Assembly: GCA_038881635.1 (NCBI GenBank)
Contig: JAVZPJ010000004.1
Location: forward strand, 93,824-157,823
Length of the DNA: 64,000 nt
Direction: 5' to 3'
Source of the DNA: Sulfolobales archaeon
Lineage (GTDB): Archaea > Thermoproteota > Thermoprotei_A > Sulfolobales > AG1
Shown: positions 20,604-29,089 of the stretch, in pieces
How the letters are laid out: each line of letters starts with the position of its first letter
Numbering within the stretch: position 1 is the stretch's first letter
The notes under the pieces: generated by a model
Database searches by the model: none
Told to the model about the DNA's origin: nothing
The model's input: only the letters and a program-made list of their open reading frames with translations
Program-made: the position numbers and the translations under genes

Positions 20604-21086
20604 TTGCCGTCTAAGTGGGTGTATCCAGAGATAGCTGAGAAGGAGAGAACTGCAAAAGCTTTGGGAAGAGAGCTTCCTATATCCTTTAAAGAGTCGGAGG
20701 AGATAGCAAAGGTTATCAAGGGTATGAAGCTTGATAAAGCTATAGAATATCTTGAGAGAGTCATACAGCTTAGAGATTATGTTCCCATGAGTAGACATAA
20801 CAAGCAGCTCGCGCATCATAGGGGTGTTTCTGAGAGATTTCCTAGATGGAGGATTCCCGTGGGAAGATATCCTGTTAAAGCCGCCCGATATATTCTTAGA
20901 GTTCTCAGGAACGCTAGGAATAATGCTGAGGAGAAAGGTTTAAATCCTGAGGCTCTTGTAATAGTTCATGCAGCGGCTCATAGAGGTAGGTATCTTAAAA
21001 GATACATGCCCAGAGCTTTTGGTAGAGCTACGCCTAAGTTCAGATCCTATACTAATTTTGAGGTTGTTGTGAAGGAGGTGGAGTGA
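20604..21086 (+). CDS. rpl22p: 50S ribosomal protein L22
   Basis: A 160-residue archaeal L22 with KWVYPE at the N-terminus, the RHNKQLAHHRGV loop and the C-terminal AHRGRYLKRYMPRAFGRATP signature lining the exit tunnel. The TTG start has GGTG upstream; the frame has a stop shortly before. It opens the cluster. L3, L4, L23, L2 and S19, which precede L22 in most archaea, are missing here. Confidence 0.95.
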   Translation: MPSKWVYPEIAEKERTAKALGRELPISFKESEEIAKVIKGMKLDKAIEYLERVIQLRDYVPMSRHNKQLAHHRGVSERFPRWRIPVGRYPVKAARYILRVLRNARNNAEEKGLNPEALVIVHAAAHRGRYLKRYMPRAFGRATPKFRSYTNFEVVVKEVE

Positions 21087-21087
21087 G

Positions 21088-21792
21088 ATAGTAGATAAAA
21101 AGAAGATCTTTCTTGACACCTCCATGAAAAAGCTAATGATTGAAGAATATCTAGCATCAGCATTCTATAGAGCTGAATTTGCAGGGGTTGAGATCATAAG
21201 CAGTCCTCTGGGTACAAGGATTATAATCTACGCTGATAGACCTTCTCTGATTATAGGGAGAAGAGGTGAGACTATTAAAAAACTCCAGATGATATTCGAG
21301 AAGCACTTCAAAATAGAGAATCCTCAGATAACAGTATCAAGTATAGAAAATCCCGAACTTAATGCAAGAGTAGTAGCATCGAGAATAGCTCAAGCTCTTG
21401 AGAGAGGATATCACTTCAGGAGAGCTATATTCATAGCTCTTAGAAGAGTTATGGCTGCAGGTGCTGTAGGTGCTGAGATTGTTGTAAGTGGGAAGATAGT
21501 TTCTGAGAGAGCTAGGTATGAGAAGGTTAGAGCTGGCAAGGTTTATAAGACAGGAGATCATGTGAATTATATAGTTGATAGAGCTACGTTCTCAACACTG
21601 CTCATCCCAGGGATATATGGTATCGAGGTTCTCATAGTAAAACCTTCTCCTCCAGCTGATCATCTTGAAATTCTTAAGAAATCTCCTGAAGAGCTAGGCA
21701 TTTTAGAAGAAAAGATAGAGACTTCTTCTGGAAGTAGCGAGAATAGCTTGACAGAAGTTGGTGGAGAGAGAAGTGAGGGAGGTGGCGGCTAG
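21088..21792 (+). CDS. rps3p: 30S ribosomal protein S3 (probable ATA start)
   Basis: S3, with an N-terminal KH domain (IIGRRGETIKKL) and the C-terminal domain lining the mRNA entry. The first ATG is at 21124, but the frame stays open upstream to a stop at 21070, and the codons between (IVDKKKIFLDTS) look like the usual S3 N-terminus, which has about 15 residues before the MIEEYL-like helix. No ATG, GTG or TTG occurs there. GGAGGTG at 21074-21080 lies seven bases before an ATA at 21088, the best start by spacing and homology, giving 234 residues. If 21124 is used the protein is 222 residues and lacks a proper ribosome-binding site. Confidence 0.9.
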   Translation: MVDKKKIFLDTSMKKLMIEEYLASAFYRAEFAGVEIISSPLGTRIIIYADRPSLIIGRRGETIKKLQMIFEKHFKIENPQITVSSIENPELNARVVASRIAQALERGYHFRRAIFIALRRVMAAGAVGAEIVVSGKIVSERARYEKVRAGKVYKTGDHVNYIVDRATFSTLLIPGIYGIEVLIVKPSPPADHLEILKKSPEELGILEEKIETSSGSSENSLTEVGGERSEGGGG

Positions 21793-22016
21793 TGGTCTTA
21801 TCCCCTGACGAGATAAGATCTATGAGCAAAGAAGATAGGCTGAAGCTTTTGAGAGAGCTTAGAACAGAGCTTCTCAGATTAAGAGCTCAGGCTTCAGCAG
21901 GTACTCTAGATAAGCCTCATAGGATTAAAATCGTTAGAAAGAATATCGCCAGAATACTTACTATTGAAAGAGAAGAAGCTTTAAAAGCAGGTGGCGAGAG
22001 TGAGAAGAAAAGCTGA
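21792..22016 (+). CDS. rpl29p: 50S ribosomal protein L29
   Basis: A 74-residue L29 with the DEIRSMSKEDRLKLLRELR helix and RIKIVRKNIARILTI, typical of the two-helix hairpin at the exit tunnel. The GTG start overlaps the S3 stop (TAGTG) and has GGAGGTGG five bases upstream. Confidence 0.92.
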   Translation: MVLSPDEIRSMSKEDRLKLLRELRTELLRLRAQASAGTLDKPHRIKIVRKNIARILTIEREEALKAGGESEKKS

Positions 22017-22284
22017 CAACATATTATACCACGAGCTTCTAGGACTGGAAGCAAGAATCCTATCATCTACAGATCCCGGTGTAGAAGGTTTGGAAGGCGT
22101 CGTAGTAGATGAGACTATGAAAACTCTCAAGATTTTAGGCGGTGATGGAAAGATTAGAACAGTATTTAAGTTAGGCAGTGTATTTAAATTCAGAATACCT
22201 GAGACAGGAGAGGAAGTAGTCGTGATGGGCGACAAGATAATCGGTAGACCATCTGATAGAGCTAAGAGACTGGTGAGAGTCTGA
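21991..22284 (+). CDS. rnp1: Ribonuclease P protein component 1 (Rpp29)
   Basis: About 94-97 residues. The Sm-like barrel of archaeal Rpp29/Pop4 is recognisable from LGLEARILSSTDPGVEGLEG, VVDETMKTLKI and the later GDKIIGRPSDRAKR. It assists the RNase P RNA in tRNA 5' processing. A GTG at 22000 preceded by GGTGG may be the real start. The gene overlaps L29 by about 20 bases. Its place between L29 and S17 is standard in archaea. Confidence 0.9.
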   Translation: MARVRRKADNILYHELLGLEARILSSTDPGVEGLEGVVVDETMKTLKILGGDGKIRTVFKLGSVFKFRIPETGEEVVVMGDKIIGRPSDRAKRLVRV

Positions 22285-22643
22285 TGGGAGTTGAAACTAG
22301 AAATATAGGTATAAGATATGAAGGCTTACAACCACCCTCAAGAACATGTGAAGATCCTGAATGCCCCTGGCATGGAAGGCTTAGTGTTAGAGGTCAGCTT
22401 ATTGAAGGTGTTGTTGAGAAGAATAGAATGCAGAAGACTGTTGTTGTTGTGAGAGAGTATGTGAGATATTCTTCTAAGTATATGAGGTATGAGAGGAGAA
22501 GAAGTAAATATCATGCTAGACTACCTCCTTGTATTGATGTGAAAGTAGGAGATAGAGTACTTATAGGCGAGACAAGACCTCTCGCTAAAAGTGTTTCGTT
22601 TGTTGTTCTAGGAGTTATAAGAAGAGGTGGTGGAAGTGGCTAA
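22284..22643 (+). CDS. rps17p: 30S ribosomal protein S17
   Basis: A 119-residue S17. Visible are CEDPECPWHGRLSVRGQ, the archaeal N-terminal extension with a cysteine pair, followed by EGVVEKNRMQKTVVV and the basic YERRRSKYHARLPPC segment. The ATG overlaps the Rpp29 stop (TGATG). Confidence 0.93.
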   Translation: MGVETRNIGIRYEGLQPPSRTCEDPECPWHGRLSVRGQLIEGVVEKNRMQKTVVVVREYVRYSSKYMRYERRRSKYHARLPPCIDVKVGDRVLIGETRPLAKSVSFVVLGVIRRGGGSG

Positions 22644-23061
22644 GAAAACTCTCAGATCTTCTGCTGCTCATCCTAGAAGAGGTTATTCTAGAGGACTTCC
22701 TCTGGGTGCTAAAGTAAATGTAGCTGATAATAGTGGTGCTAAGATAGCGATGATAATAGGTGTTCCAGAGGTTAAGTCAAGACTTAGAAGGATACCATCA
22801 GCAAGTGTTGGAGATCTTGTGATGGTCAGTGTTAAGAAGGGTAACCCAGAAATGCTAGGTCAAGTGATGCCGGCAGTAGTGATTAGACAGAGAATGCCTT
22901 ATAGAAGACCTGATGGAACTAGAGTGGTTTTCGAGGATAACGCTGTGGTGATAATAACACCAGAAGGGCTTCCTAAAGGTACTGAGATCAGAGGGCCTGT
23001 TGCCAGAGAAGCTGCTGAGAGGTGGAGTTCCATAGCTAATCTAGCCACGCTCATAGTTTAG
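22627..23061 (+). CDS. rpl14p: 50S ribosomal protein L14
   Basis: A 144-residue L14, with [19 protein letters not shown] at the start and [17 protein letters not shown] near the end, both signatures of the family. The first GTG (22627) and a GTG nine bases on are both possible; GGTGGTGG precedes the second. It overlaps S17 by 17 bases. Confidence 0.94.
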   Translation: MVEVAKKTLRSSAAHPRRGYSRGLPLGAKVNVADNSGAKIAMIIGVPEVKSRLRRIPSASVGDLVMVSVKKGNPEMLGQVMPAVVIRQRMPYRRPDGTRVVFEDNAVVIITPEGLPKGTEIRGPVAREAAERWSSIANLATLIV

Positions 23062-23072
23062 AGGTGAGCTTC

Positions 23073-23441
23073 ATGTTGAGCAGGCAGCCTAGAAAGATTA
23101 GAAAGAGATTTTTCAACGCGCCGCTCCATGTCAGGTGGAAGTTTCTAACGGCTAAGCTTTCCGAAGATCTTAGGAAGGAATATGGTGTTAAAAGACTTCC
23201 TGTAAGGACTGGTGATACTGTTAAGATCTTGAGAGGTGATTGGAAAGGTCATGAGGGTAAGGTTGTTGATGTGGATCTAAAGCGTGTGCGGATTCATGTT
23301 GAGGGTGTCACCATAAAGAAAGCTGATGGAACTCCTGTTTACTATCCTATACATCCTTCTAAGGTTATCATAACAAAGCTTGGTGAGATAGATGATGTTA
23401 GAAGAAAGATTATTGAGAGGAGGGTGAGTAAGAGTGGCTAG
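23073..23441 (+). CDS. rpl24p: 50S ribosomal protein L24
   Basis: About 122 residues with [19 protein letters not shown] at the start and a KOW motif ([18 protein letters not shown]) in the middle. GAGGTGA lies six bases before the ATG at 23073, which is preferred over an in-frame GTG at 23064. L24 nucleates early large-subunit assembly. Confidence 0.93.
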   Translation: MLSRQPRKIRKRFFNAPLHVRWKFLTAKLSEDLRKEYGVKRLPVRTGDTVKILRGDWKGHEGKVVDVDLKRVRIHVEGVTIKKADGTPVYYPIHPSKVIITKLGEIDDVRRKIIERRVSKSG

Positions 23442-24183
23442 AATGGGTGGTAGCAGACATTTAAAGAGTTTAGCTGCACCTTTCTTCTACCCGATTCATA
23501 GGAAGGAGCATAAGTGGGTTGTAAAACCTTCTCCAGGACCTCACTCTATATATTCCTCATTACCGCTAATGTTAATATTAAGAGATCTTCTTAGGATAGC
23601 TGATACATCGAGAGAAGCTAGAAGAATTATTAGTAGTGGTGTTGTGATGGTTGATAGAAGAGTTAGGAGAAACTACAAGTATCCTGTAGGCTTCTTCGAT
23701 GTGATATCTCTGATTTCTATTGGAAAGCATTATAGAATCATACCGAAACCTGTTAGATTTATCGATTATATCGAGATAAACGAGGATGAAAGTTATATAA
23801 AGCCTCTCAGGATCGATAATAAGACAACAGTGAAAGGCGGAGCTACACAGCTGAATCTCTATGGAGGCTATAACATACTAGTGGGATCATCTAAGAATTC
23901 CGAGAAAAATGAAGGAATAGAGTATAAGACTTTTGGAACGGTAATAGTAGATCTCAGGGATATGAGCGTGAAAGATTACATACCTTTAGAAGAAGGAGTT
24001 TTAGCACTAGTAATAGGAGGCAGGAATATAGGGAGGCTTGGAAGAATAGTGAAGATAGTAAGAGGAATGAGAGCTTATAGAACTCTTGTGACACTCGAAG
24101 ATTATAACAAACATCTGTTTCAGACAACTTTAAACTATGTATATGTTATAGGTAGGGAAAAGCCTGTAATAAGGATCTCATAG
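23434..24183 (+). CDS. rps4e: 30S ribosomal protein S4e
   Basis: A 249-residue S4e starting [20 protein letters not shown], with an S4-like RNA-binding segment and a C-terminal KOW segment ([16 protein letters not shown]). The GTG start overlaps the end of L24 and has GGAGGGTGAG upstream. S4e in this position is typical of archaea. Confidence 0.94.
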   Translation: MARMGGSRHLKSLAAPFFYPIHRKEHKWVVKPSPGPHSIYSSLPLMLILRDLLRIADTSREARRIISSGVVMVDRRVRRNYKYPVGFFDVISLISIGKHYRIIPKPVRFIDYIEINEDESYIKPLRIDNKTTVKGGATQLNLYGGYNILVGSSKNSEKNEGIEYKTFGTVIVDLRDMSVKDYIPLEEGVLALVIGGRNIGRLGRIVKIVRGMRAYRTLVTLEDYNKHLFQTTLNYVYVIGREKPVIRIS

Positions 24184-24193
24184 GTGTCAAGCT

Positions 24194-24829
24194 ATGAAGA
24201 TAATCACATTATCTAGAGAGGAGCTGGAGAAAATAGAGGTTTCCGAGGATCTGTTGAGATTGCTTGGCGAAGAGAAGATTAAAACTGTTCTAGAGAGATG
24301 GAAGAGCAATCCGATGCTGGTTCCTTTCATAAGTAAGGTCACAGTTAACATAGGAGTTGGAGAAGGTGGAGAAAAACTTTCAAAAGCTCAGAAACTTCTC
24401 GAAGAGTTAACAGGCGCGAGACCTGTGCCTAGGAGGGCTAGAAGAACTATTAGGGAGTTTAATGTGAGGAGAGGAGAGAACATAGGTGTGAAGGTAACTC
24501 TAAGAGGTAGCTTGGCTGAAGCATTTCTCAAGAAATTATTCTCAGCTATAGGTTATAGAGTTAAGGAAGAATCCTTCGATGATCATGGGAATCTCTCTAT
24601 CGGTATTAGAGAGCATCTCATACTTCCAGGAGCTAGATATGATCCTGAGATAGGTATATTTGGTATGGATGTGTGTATAACTCTTGAGAGAAAAGGTTAT
24701 AGAATCGCTAGAAGAATTAGAGCAAGATCTAGAATTCCCAGAAGACATAGAGTCTCCAGAGAGGAGGGCATTCTTCTGCTAGCGCTTAAATTCAATCTAA
24801 ATATTATACCTAGTAGTAGGAAAACATAA
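24194..24829 (+). CDS. rpl5p: 50S ribosomal protein L5
   Basis: A 211-residue L5 binding 5S rRNA. The core motifs are [17 protein letters not shown], the [21 protein letters not shown]-type segment (in part) and [15 protein letters not shown]. It carries an N-terminal extension of about 35 residues relative to many homologues. The ATG has GGTG upstream. Confidence 0.94.
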   Translation: MKIITLSREELEKIEVSEDLLRLLGEEKIKTVLERWKSNPMLVPFISKVTVNIGVGEGGEKLSKAQKLLEELTGARPVPRRARRTIREFNVRRGENIGVKVTLRGSLAEAFLKKLFSAIGYRVKEESFDDHGNLSIGIREHLILPGARYDPEIGIFGMDVCITLERKGYRIARRIRARSRIPRRHRVSREEGILLLALKFNLNIIPSSRKT

Positions 24830-24841
24830 GAGGCTGATTCC

Positions 24842-25006
24842 ATGGGCAAGTATAAGTCTAGAGTAGAGAGAAGATATGGAAGAGGAGTGCAGGTTTGCAG
24901 AAGATGTGGTTCTAGAGATGCTGTTATTCAGAAGTATGGTCTCTATCTATGTAGGCAGTGCTTCAGAGAGGTTGCAAGAACCCTAGGTTTCAGGATCTAT
25001 AGTTGA
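24842..25006 (+). CDS. rps14p: 30S ribosomal protein S14 (zinc-binding form)
   Basis: A 54-residue gene between L5 and S8. The protein is a zinc-ribbon S14 with CRRC at residues 19-22 and CRQC at 37-40, followed by FREVARTLGFRIYS, the conserved C-terminal part. The ATG is 12 bases after the L5 stop, and the stop sits at the start of the S8 gene. Confidence 0.95.
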   Translation: MGKYKSRVERRYGRGVQVCRRCGSRDAVIQKYGLYLCRQCFREVARTLGFRIYS

Positions 25007-25017
25007 GGTGGTCTTCT

Positions 25018-25419
25018 ACGACTCTAATGGATCCTCTTGCAAACGCTCTTAAAGCTATAGTGAATGCAGAGAGAAGAGCTCATGAGAACGTAGTAGTATG
25101 GCCTGCGTCAAAGCTTATAGCTATGACTTTAAGAGTTATGCAGAGATATGGCTATATAGGAGAATTTGAGTATATAGACGATGGGAGACAGGGTAAGTTT
25201 AAGATACAGCTTCTCGGGAGAATCAACAATGCAGGTGCTATAAAGCCTAGAACACCTGTTACATATCTCGAGCTTCTTAAAATGCCTCACTACCTCAGGA
25301 GATACCTTCCCTCGAGAGATATAGGTATTATAATTCTCTCCACATCTAAAGGTGTTATGTCTCATAGAGAGGCTGTTGAGGCGAGAATTGGAGGTATAGC
25401 TATAGCATATGTGTATTAA
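25018..25419 (+). CDS. rps8p: 30S ribosomal protein S8 (start uncertain, possibly ACG)
   Basis: S8, about 130 residues, with DPLANALKAIVNAERR at the start and the C-terminal GIIILSTSKGVMSHREA signature. Start choice: TTG at 25003 gives an N-terminal extension not usual for S8 and has no good ribosome-binding site. ATG at 25027 is 16 bases from GAGGTGG. ACG at 25018 is six bases from GAGGTGG at 25005-25011 and gives an N-terminus of the usual length (a few residues before DPLANAL). I place it at 25018 tentatively. Confidence 0.92.
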   Translation, partial: TTLMDPLANALKAIVNAERRAHENVVVWPASKLIAMTLRVMQRYGYIGEFEYIDDGRQGKFKIQLLGRINNAGAIKPRTPVTYLELLKMPHYLRRYLPSRDIGIIILSTSKGVMSHREAVEARIGGIAIAYVY

Positions 25420-25430
25420 AGGTGATGATA

Positions 25431-25994
25431 ATGGGTGGAAGCACATCTAGATTTCTCTATCTTGAAGAGAGAATCGAGATCCCTGAAAACGTCAGTGTTG
25501 AGATCTCTGGGAGGAGGGTAAAGGTTTCAGGTCCTAAAGGTTCTATAGAAAAAGATTTCAGCTTCGCTAGAAGTGTTATCATTGAGAAGAGTGGTAATGA
25601 GATTATTGTGAAAAGCTATCTGGGAAGATCTAGAGAAAAAGCTATTGTAAGAACCATAGCTTCTCGCATAAGAAATATGGTGAGAGGTGTGAGAGGAGGA
25701 TACAGATACTATCTTAAGATAATATTCACACACTTTCCAATGAATGTTTCGGTAGAAGATGGCAAGGTTGTTATAAGAAGAATTCTGGGAGGTAGTGATG
25801 TTAGAATAGCTAAAATACTCGAAGGCGTTAAGGTAGAGATAAAAGACAGAGATATAATCGTTGAAGGAGTAGATCTAGAAGCTGTTTCCCAGACCGCTGC
25901 AAATATTGAGAGAGCTGCAAGAATCACAGGATTTGATAAGAGAGTTGTTATGGACGGCATATACATATATAAGAGGGAGGTGATAGAAGGTTGA
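25431..25994 (+). CDS. rpl6p: 50S ribosomal protein L6
   Basis: About 187 residues. It contains ERIEIPENVSVEISGRRVKVSGPKG at its start (quoted in part: IPENVSVEISGRRVKV), a central FTHFPMNVSVE segment and the repeat-like VEIKDRDIIVEGVDLEAVSQTA-type C-terminal half. AGGTGAT lies six bases before the ATG at 25431; in-frame GTG and ATG codons at 25422 and 25425 are less well placed. Confidence 0.94.
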   Translation: MGGSTSRFLYLEERIEIPENVSVEISGRRVKVSGPKGSIEKDFSFARSVIIEKSGNEIIVKSYLGRSREKAIVRTIASRIRNMVRGVRGGYRYYLKIIFTHFPMNVSVEDGKVVIRRILGGSDVRIAKILEGVKVEIKDRDIIVEGVDLEAVSQTAANIERAARITGFDKRVVMDGIYIYKREVIEG

Positions 25995-26413
25995 GCACTA
26001 GCACAAGTGTCAGCTCTAGAGAAGTTCTGAAGAAGAGAAGCAGAATACGAAAGCTTATCAAGATGAAGAAGAAGCCTGAGTTTATAAGATATCTATGGTG
26101 GAAGTTTCCAAAATTCAAGAATAACCCCTCATGGAGAAAGCCTAAGGGTAATGATAATAAGCTAAGGTTAAGACTTAAAGGTTATCCTCCTATCGTTGAG
26201 GTAGGGTTTAGAAGTAGCAGAGAAATCAGAGGTTTACACCCCTCAGGTCTGAAACCTGTGGTTGTATCTTCGATGAAAGAAATTGAAAAACTAGATCCTT
26301 CCAAGCATATTGTATATATAAGCTCTAGCGTTGGTATGAGAAAAAGAATTGAGCTTATTAAGCTTCTTGAGGAGAGAGGGTTTAGAATAGCTAACAGAGG
26401 CGGTGGTGGCTAG
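25991..26413 (+). CDS. rpl32e: 50S ribosomal protein L32e
   Basis: A 140-residue L32e. The segment SWRKPKGNDNKLRLRLKGYPP and GLHPSGLKPVVV are diagnostic for this archaeal/eukaryotic protein. The TTG start overlaps the end of L6 and follows GGAGGTGA by about seven bases. Confidence 0.93.
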   Translation: MSTSTSVSSREVLKKRSRIRKLIKMKKKPEFIRYLWWKFPKFKNNPSWRKPKGNDNKLRLRLKGYPPIVEVGFRSSREIRGLHPSGLKPVVVSSMKEIEKLDPSKHIVYISSSVGMRKRIELIKLLEERGFRIANRGGGG

Positions 26414-26870
26414 ATTGGATCTGAGTATTCAAAGAAGACTTGCTGCAGAGATCCTAGGCGTGGGAGAGAATAATATCAGATTCAATCTTGAGAGATTAGA
26501 AGATATATCAAGAGCCTTCAGAAGAGAAGAGATCAAGGCTTTGATAGAGGATGGAGCCATATACTATGTAAAGCCCCATAGAAATAGCAGAGGCAGAATT
26601 AATATTCTTAAAGAGAAGAAGAGAAAAGGTAGGAGGAGAGGTCAGGGTAGTAGGAAGGGTGCTAGAGGAGCAAGAGCTGATGAAGAAGAGGTATGGGTTA
26701 ACAGAATTAGAAAAATCAGAAGATATCTAAAGTATCTTAAGAACTCTGAGATAATAGATTCGAAGACTTTCAGGAGACTCTATAGAATGGCTAAGGGAGG
26801 GCATTTTAGAAGTCTTGCATCGCTAAAGCAATATCTAGAGGCTGAAGGGATCATAAGATCTAGAGGGTGA
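26403..26870 (+). CDS. rpl19e: 50S ribosomal protein L19e
   Basis: A 155-residue L19e with LSIQRRLAAEILGVGENNIR at the start, the basic GRRRGQGSRKGARGAR stretch and RRLYRMAKGGHFRSLASLK. The start is one of GTG 26403, GTG 26406 or TTG 26415; the last has the best-spaced GGTGGTGG. Confidence 0.93.
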   Translation: MVARLDLSIQRRLAAEILGVGENNIRFNLERLEDISRAFRREEIKALIEDGAIYYVKPHRNSRGRINILKEKKRKGRRRGQGSRKGARGARADEEEVWVNRIRKIRRYLKYLKNSEIIDSKTFRRLYRMAKGGHFRSLASLKQYLEAEGIIRSRG

Positions 26871-26875
26871 AGTTC

Positions 26876-27499
26876 ATGGCTAGAGATGCTTCTTACAAGG
26901 TTCCTAGAAGAAGAAGAAGAGAAGGTAAGACAAACTATTACAGGAGATATAGGTTTGTCAGCTCTGGAAGATATATAGCTGTAGTGAGATTCTCGAATAA
27001 ATATGTTAGCGTTCAGATAGTAAAGCCTACTATACTAGGAGATGTAGTAGTTGCTGCAGCTCATAGCAGAGAGCTTTACAAGTACTTTGGCTGGAAAGCT
27101 GGCGGTAAGAATACATCAGCATCTTATCTAACAGGTTTTCTCGCAGCAGTAAGAGCTAGGTTCATGGGTGTGAATGATTGTGTTCTCGATATAGGTTTGA
27201 AGAGACCTACTAAAGGCTCTAAAGTATTCGCTGTTGCCAGAGCTTTTAGAGATGCTGGTCTGAAGATTCCCGTGGATGAGGATATGATACCTTCTGAGGA
27301 GAGGATTAAAGGCTTGGTTCTAGCTTCATATGCTTCAAAGCTCTACTCAGAAGATGTGGAGAGATTTAATAGACTTTTCTCAGAGTATCTTAGAAGAGGT
27401 CTTGATCCTAGACAGCTTCCAGATCATTTTAATGATGTTTTTAATAAGATCGTGTCTTACAGTGAGAAGTTAGGTGTAGAGGTGAGAGTTGGTGAGTGA
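26876..27499 (+). CDS. rpl18p: 50S ribosomal protein L18
   Basis: About 207 residues. The start reads YKVPRRRRREGKTNYYRR, followed by FVSSGRYIAVVRFSNKYVSVQ and the TNCVLDIGLKRP-type core that binds 5S rRNA. GGTGA stands directly before the ATG at 26876, so it is preferred over the in-frame GTG at 26867 that overlaps the L19e stop. Confidence 0.93.
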   Translation: MARDASYKVPRRRRREGKTNYYRRYRFVSSGRYIAVVRFSNKYVSVQIVKPTILGDVVVAAAHSRELYKYFGWKAGGKNTSASYLTGFLAAVRARFMGVNDCVLDIGLKRPTKGSKVFAVARAFRDAGLKIPVDEDMIPSEERIKGLVLASYASKLYSEDVERFNRLFSEYLRRGLDPRQLPDHFNDVFNKIVSYSEKLGVEVRVGE

Positions 27500-28139
27500 A
27501 TTCTCTGAGCCTACGGCTAGGGAGACTAGTGAGTGGATTCCTAGAACACATATCGGAAGACTTGTTAAAGAAGGTAAGATAGTTTCCCTGAAAGAGATAT
27601 ATGAGAAGAATGAGATCATTAAAGAACCTGAGATAATAGATTATCTGATAGGTCCTGAGCTCAAGCATGAGATCATAAGCATTGATATTGTTCAGAAAAT
27701 GACCGATGCGGGGAGAAGGACTAAGTTCAGAGTTGTTGTTGTAGTTGGAAATATGAATGGATACGTGGGATTAGGAGTGGGTAAAGCTTCTCAGCTTAGA
27801 GAAGCTATTGACAAAGCTATTAAGAATGCGAAGCTTAATATAATACCTGTTAGAAGAGGTTGTGGAAGCTGGGAGTGCAGGTGTGGAGAGCCTCACTCCA
27901 TACCTTTCATGATCTCTGGAAAGGAGGGGAGTGTAAGAGTGGTTCTCAAGCCAGCTCCTAAGGGTACAGGTCTTGTGGCAGGTGATATAGCTAAGATAGT
28001 TCTCAGATATGCTGGTATAAGAGATATATGGACGTGGTCTAGGGGAAAGACTTCTACATCTCTGAACTTTGCTAGAGCCGTGTATAATGCTCTTAAGAAC
28101 TCATATAGGTTTACTACGGTGAGTGACTGGAGTAGGTGA
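27492..28139 (+). CDS. rps5p: 30S ribosomal protein S5
   Basis: About 215 residues. The double-stranded RNA-binding motif is KFRVVVVVGNMNGYVGLGVGK (quoted in part: GNMNGYVGLGVGK), and GCGSWECRCGEPHSIPF is the archaeal/eukaryotic S5/uS5 insert. GAGGTGA lies six bases before GTG 27492; a TTG at 27489 is in frame. Confidence 0.94.
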   Translation: MSEFSEPTARETSEWIPRTHIGRLVKEGKIVSLKEIYEKNEIIKEPEIIDYLIGPELKHEIISIDIVQKMTDAGRRTKFRVVVVVGNMNGYVGLGVGKASQLREAIDKAIKNAKLNIIPVRRGCGSWECRCGEPHSIPFMISGKEGSVRVVLKPAPKGTGLVAGDIAKIVLRYAGIRDIWTWSRGKTSTSLNFARAVYNALKNSYRFTTVSDWSR

Positions 28140-28622
28140 GTGATGATGGTTCTAGTGGCTATAGTAAGACTCAGGGGTAGAGTTGATGTAGATCCCGATG
28201 TAGAGTATACTCTAAGACTTTTAAGACTTTATAGAAAGTTTCACGCAACATTATACCCTAGAGAACTTCCAGGCTTTGAGGGGATGCTTGAAAAAGTACA
28301 GCATTGGACGACTTGGGGTGAAATAGATCTTGATACTCTTAAAGAGCTGCTCGTAAGAAGAGGCGAGATACCTGGAGGGGGGAGGATTAGTGATGAGTAC
28401 GTTAGAGAAAGACTCTCTCTTAACAGTGTTGAAGACCTCGCTAGAGAGCTTTATGAAGGAAGAATACTTCTTCACAAACTAGGCGGAATTATAAAACCTG
28501 TTTTTAGATTACACCCTCCTAAGGGAGGTTTTAGAGGGAGTATTAAAAAGCCTATAAAAGAAGGTGGAGAGTTAGGTTACAGAGGTAAGGCTATAAACGA
28601 GCTGCTTAGGAGGATGATGTGA
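28140..28622 (+). CDS. rpl30p: 50S ribosomal protein L30
   Basis: A 160-residue long-form archaeal L30. It has VAIVRLRGRVDVDPDVEYTL, an RKFHATLYP segment and a C-terminal LHPPKGGFRGSIKKP stretch. It starts with GTG-ATG-ATG close to the S5 stop; the exact initiator is not clear. Confidence 0.92.
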   Translation: MMMVLVAIVRLRGRVDVDPDVEYTLRLLRLYRKFHATLYPRELPGFEGMLEKVQHWTTWGEIDLDTLKELLVRRGEIPGGGRISDEYVRERLSLNSVEDLARELYEGRILLHKLGGIIKPVFRLHPPKGGFRGSIKKPIKEGGELGYRGKAINELLRRMM

Positions 28623-29075
28623 ATGGTTGTGAGGAAGAAGAGGAAATCTAGAAAGCTTAGAGGAAGAACTCGAACCATGGGTTGGGGGAGGATCGGGCAG
28701 CATAGAAAGTCGGGGAGTAGAGGAGGTAGGGGTGCTGTAGGTTTTCATAAGCATAAGTGGATTTGGGTTGTCAAGTATTATCCTGATTGGTATGGTAAGA
28801 GAGGTTTTACACCTAGGAATCCTTCTTATGAAGAAGAGGTTAGAGAAATCTCTCTAAGAGATCTATCAGATCTCGTTGAAAGACTCAGATTAGAGAATAA
28901 GATTACCTATACTAGCGAAGGAAGAATCAGAATAGATCTCAGGGAGCTAGGTTTCAACAAGTTATTAGGAGGAGGAAAGATCGAGTACGCTCTTGAGGTT
29001 ATAACTCCTAGTGCCAGCAAGAAAGCTGTTGAAGCTATTCAGAAAGCTGGAGGGGTAGTAAGAATAGAGAGATAA
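28623..29075 (+). CDS. rpl15p: 50S ribosomal protein L15
   Basis: A 150-residue L15, with the basic RKKRKSRKLRGRTRTMGWGR start, GSRGGRGAVGFHKHKW and the C-terminal segment ending VRIER. It closes the ribosomal cluster. The usual next genes in archaea, secY and adk, are absent, and an agmatinase-family gene follows after 14 bases. Confidence 0.93.
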   Translation: MVVRKKRKSRKLRGRTRTMGWGRIGQHRKSGSRGGRGAVGFHKHKWIWVVKYYPDWYGKRGFTPRNPSYEEEVREISLRDLSDLVERLRLENKITYTSEGRIRIDLRELGFNKLLGGGKIEYALEVITPSASKKAVEAIQKAGGVVRIER

Positions 29076-29089
29076 TCTGAGAGATTAGG

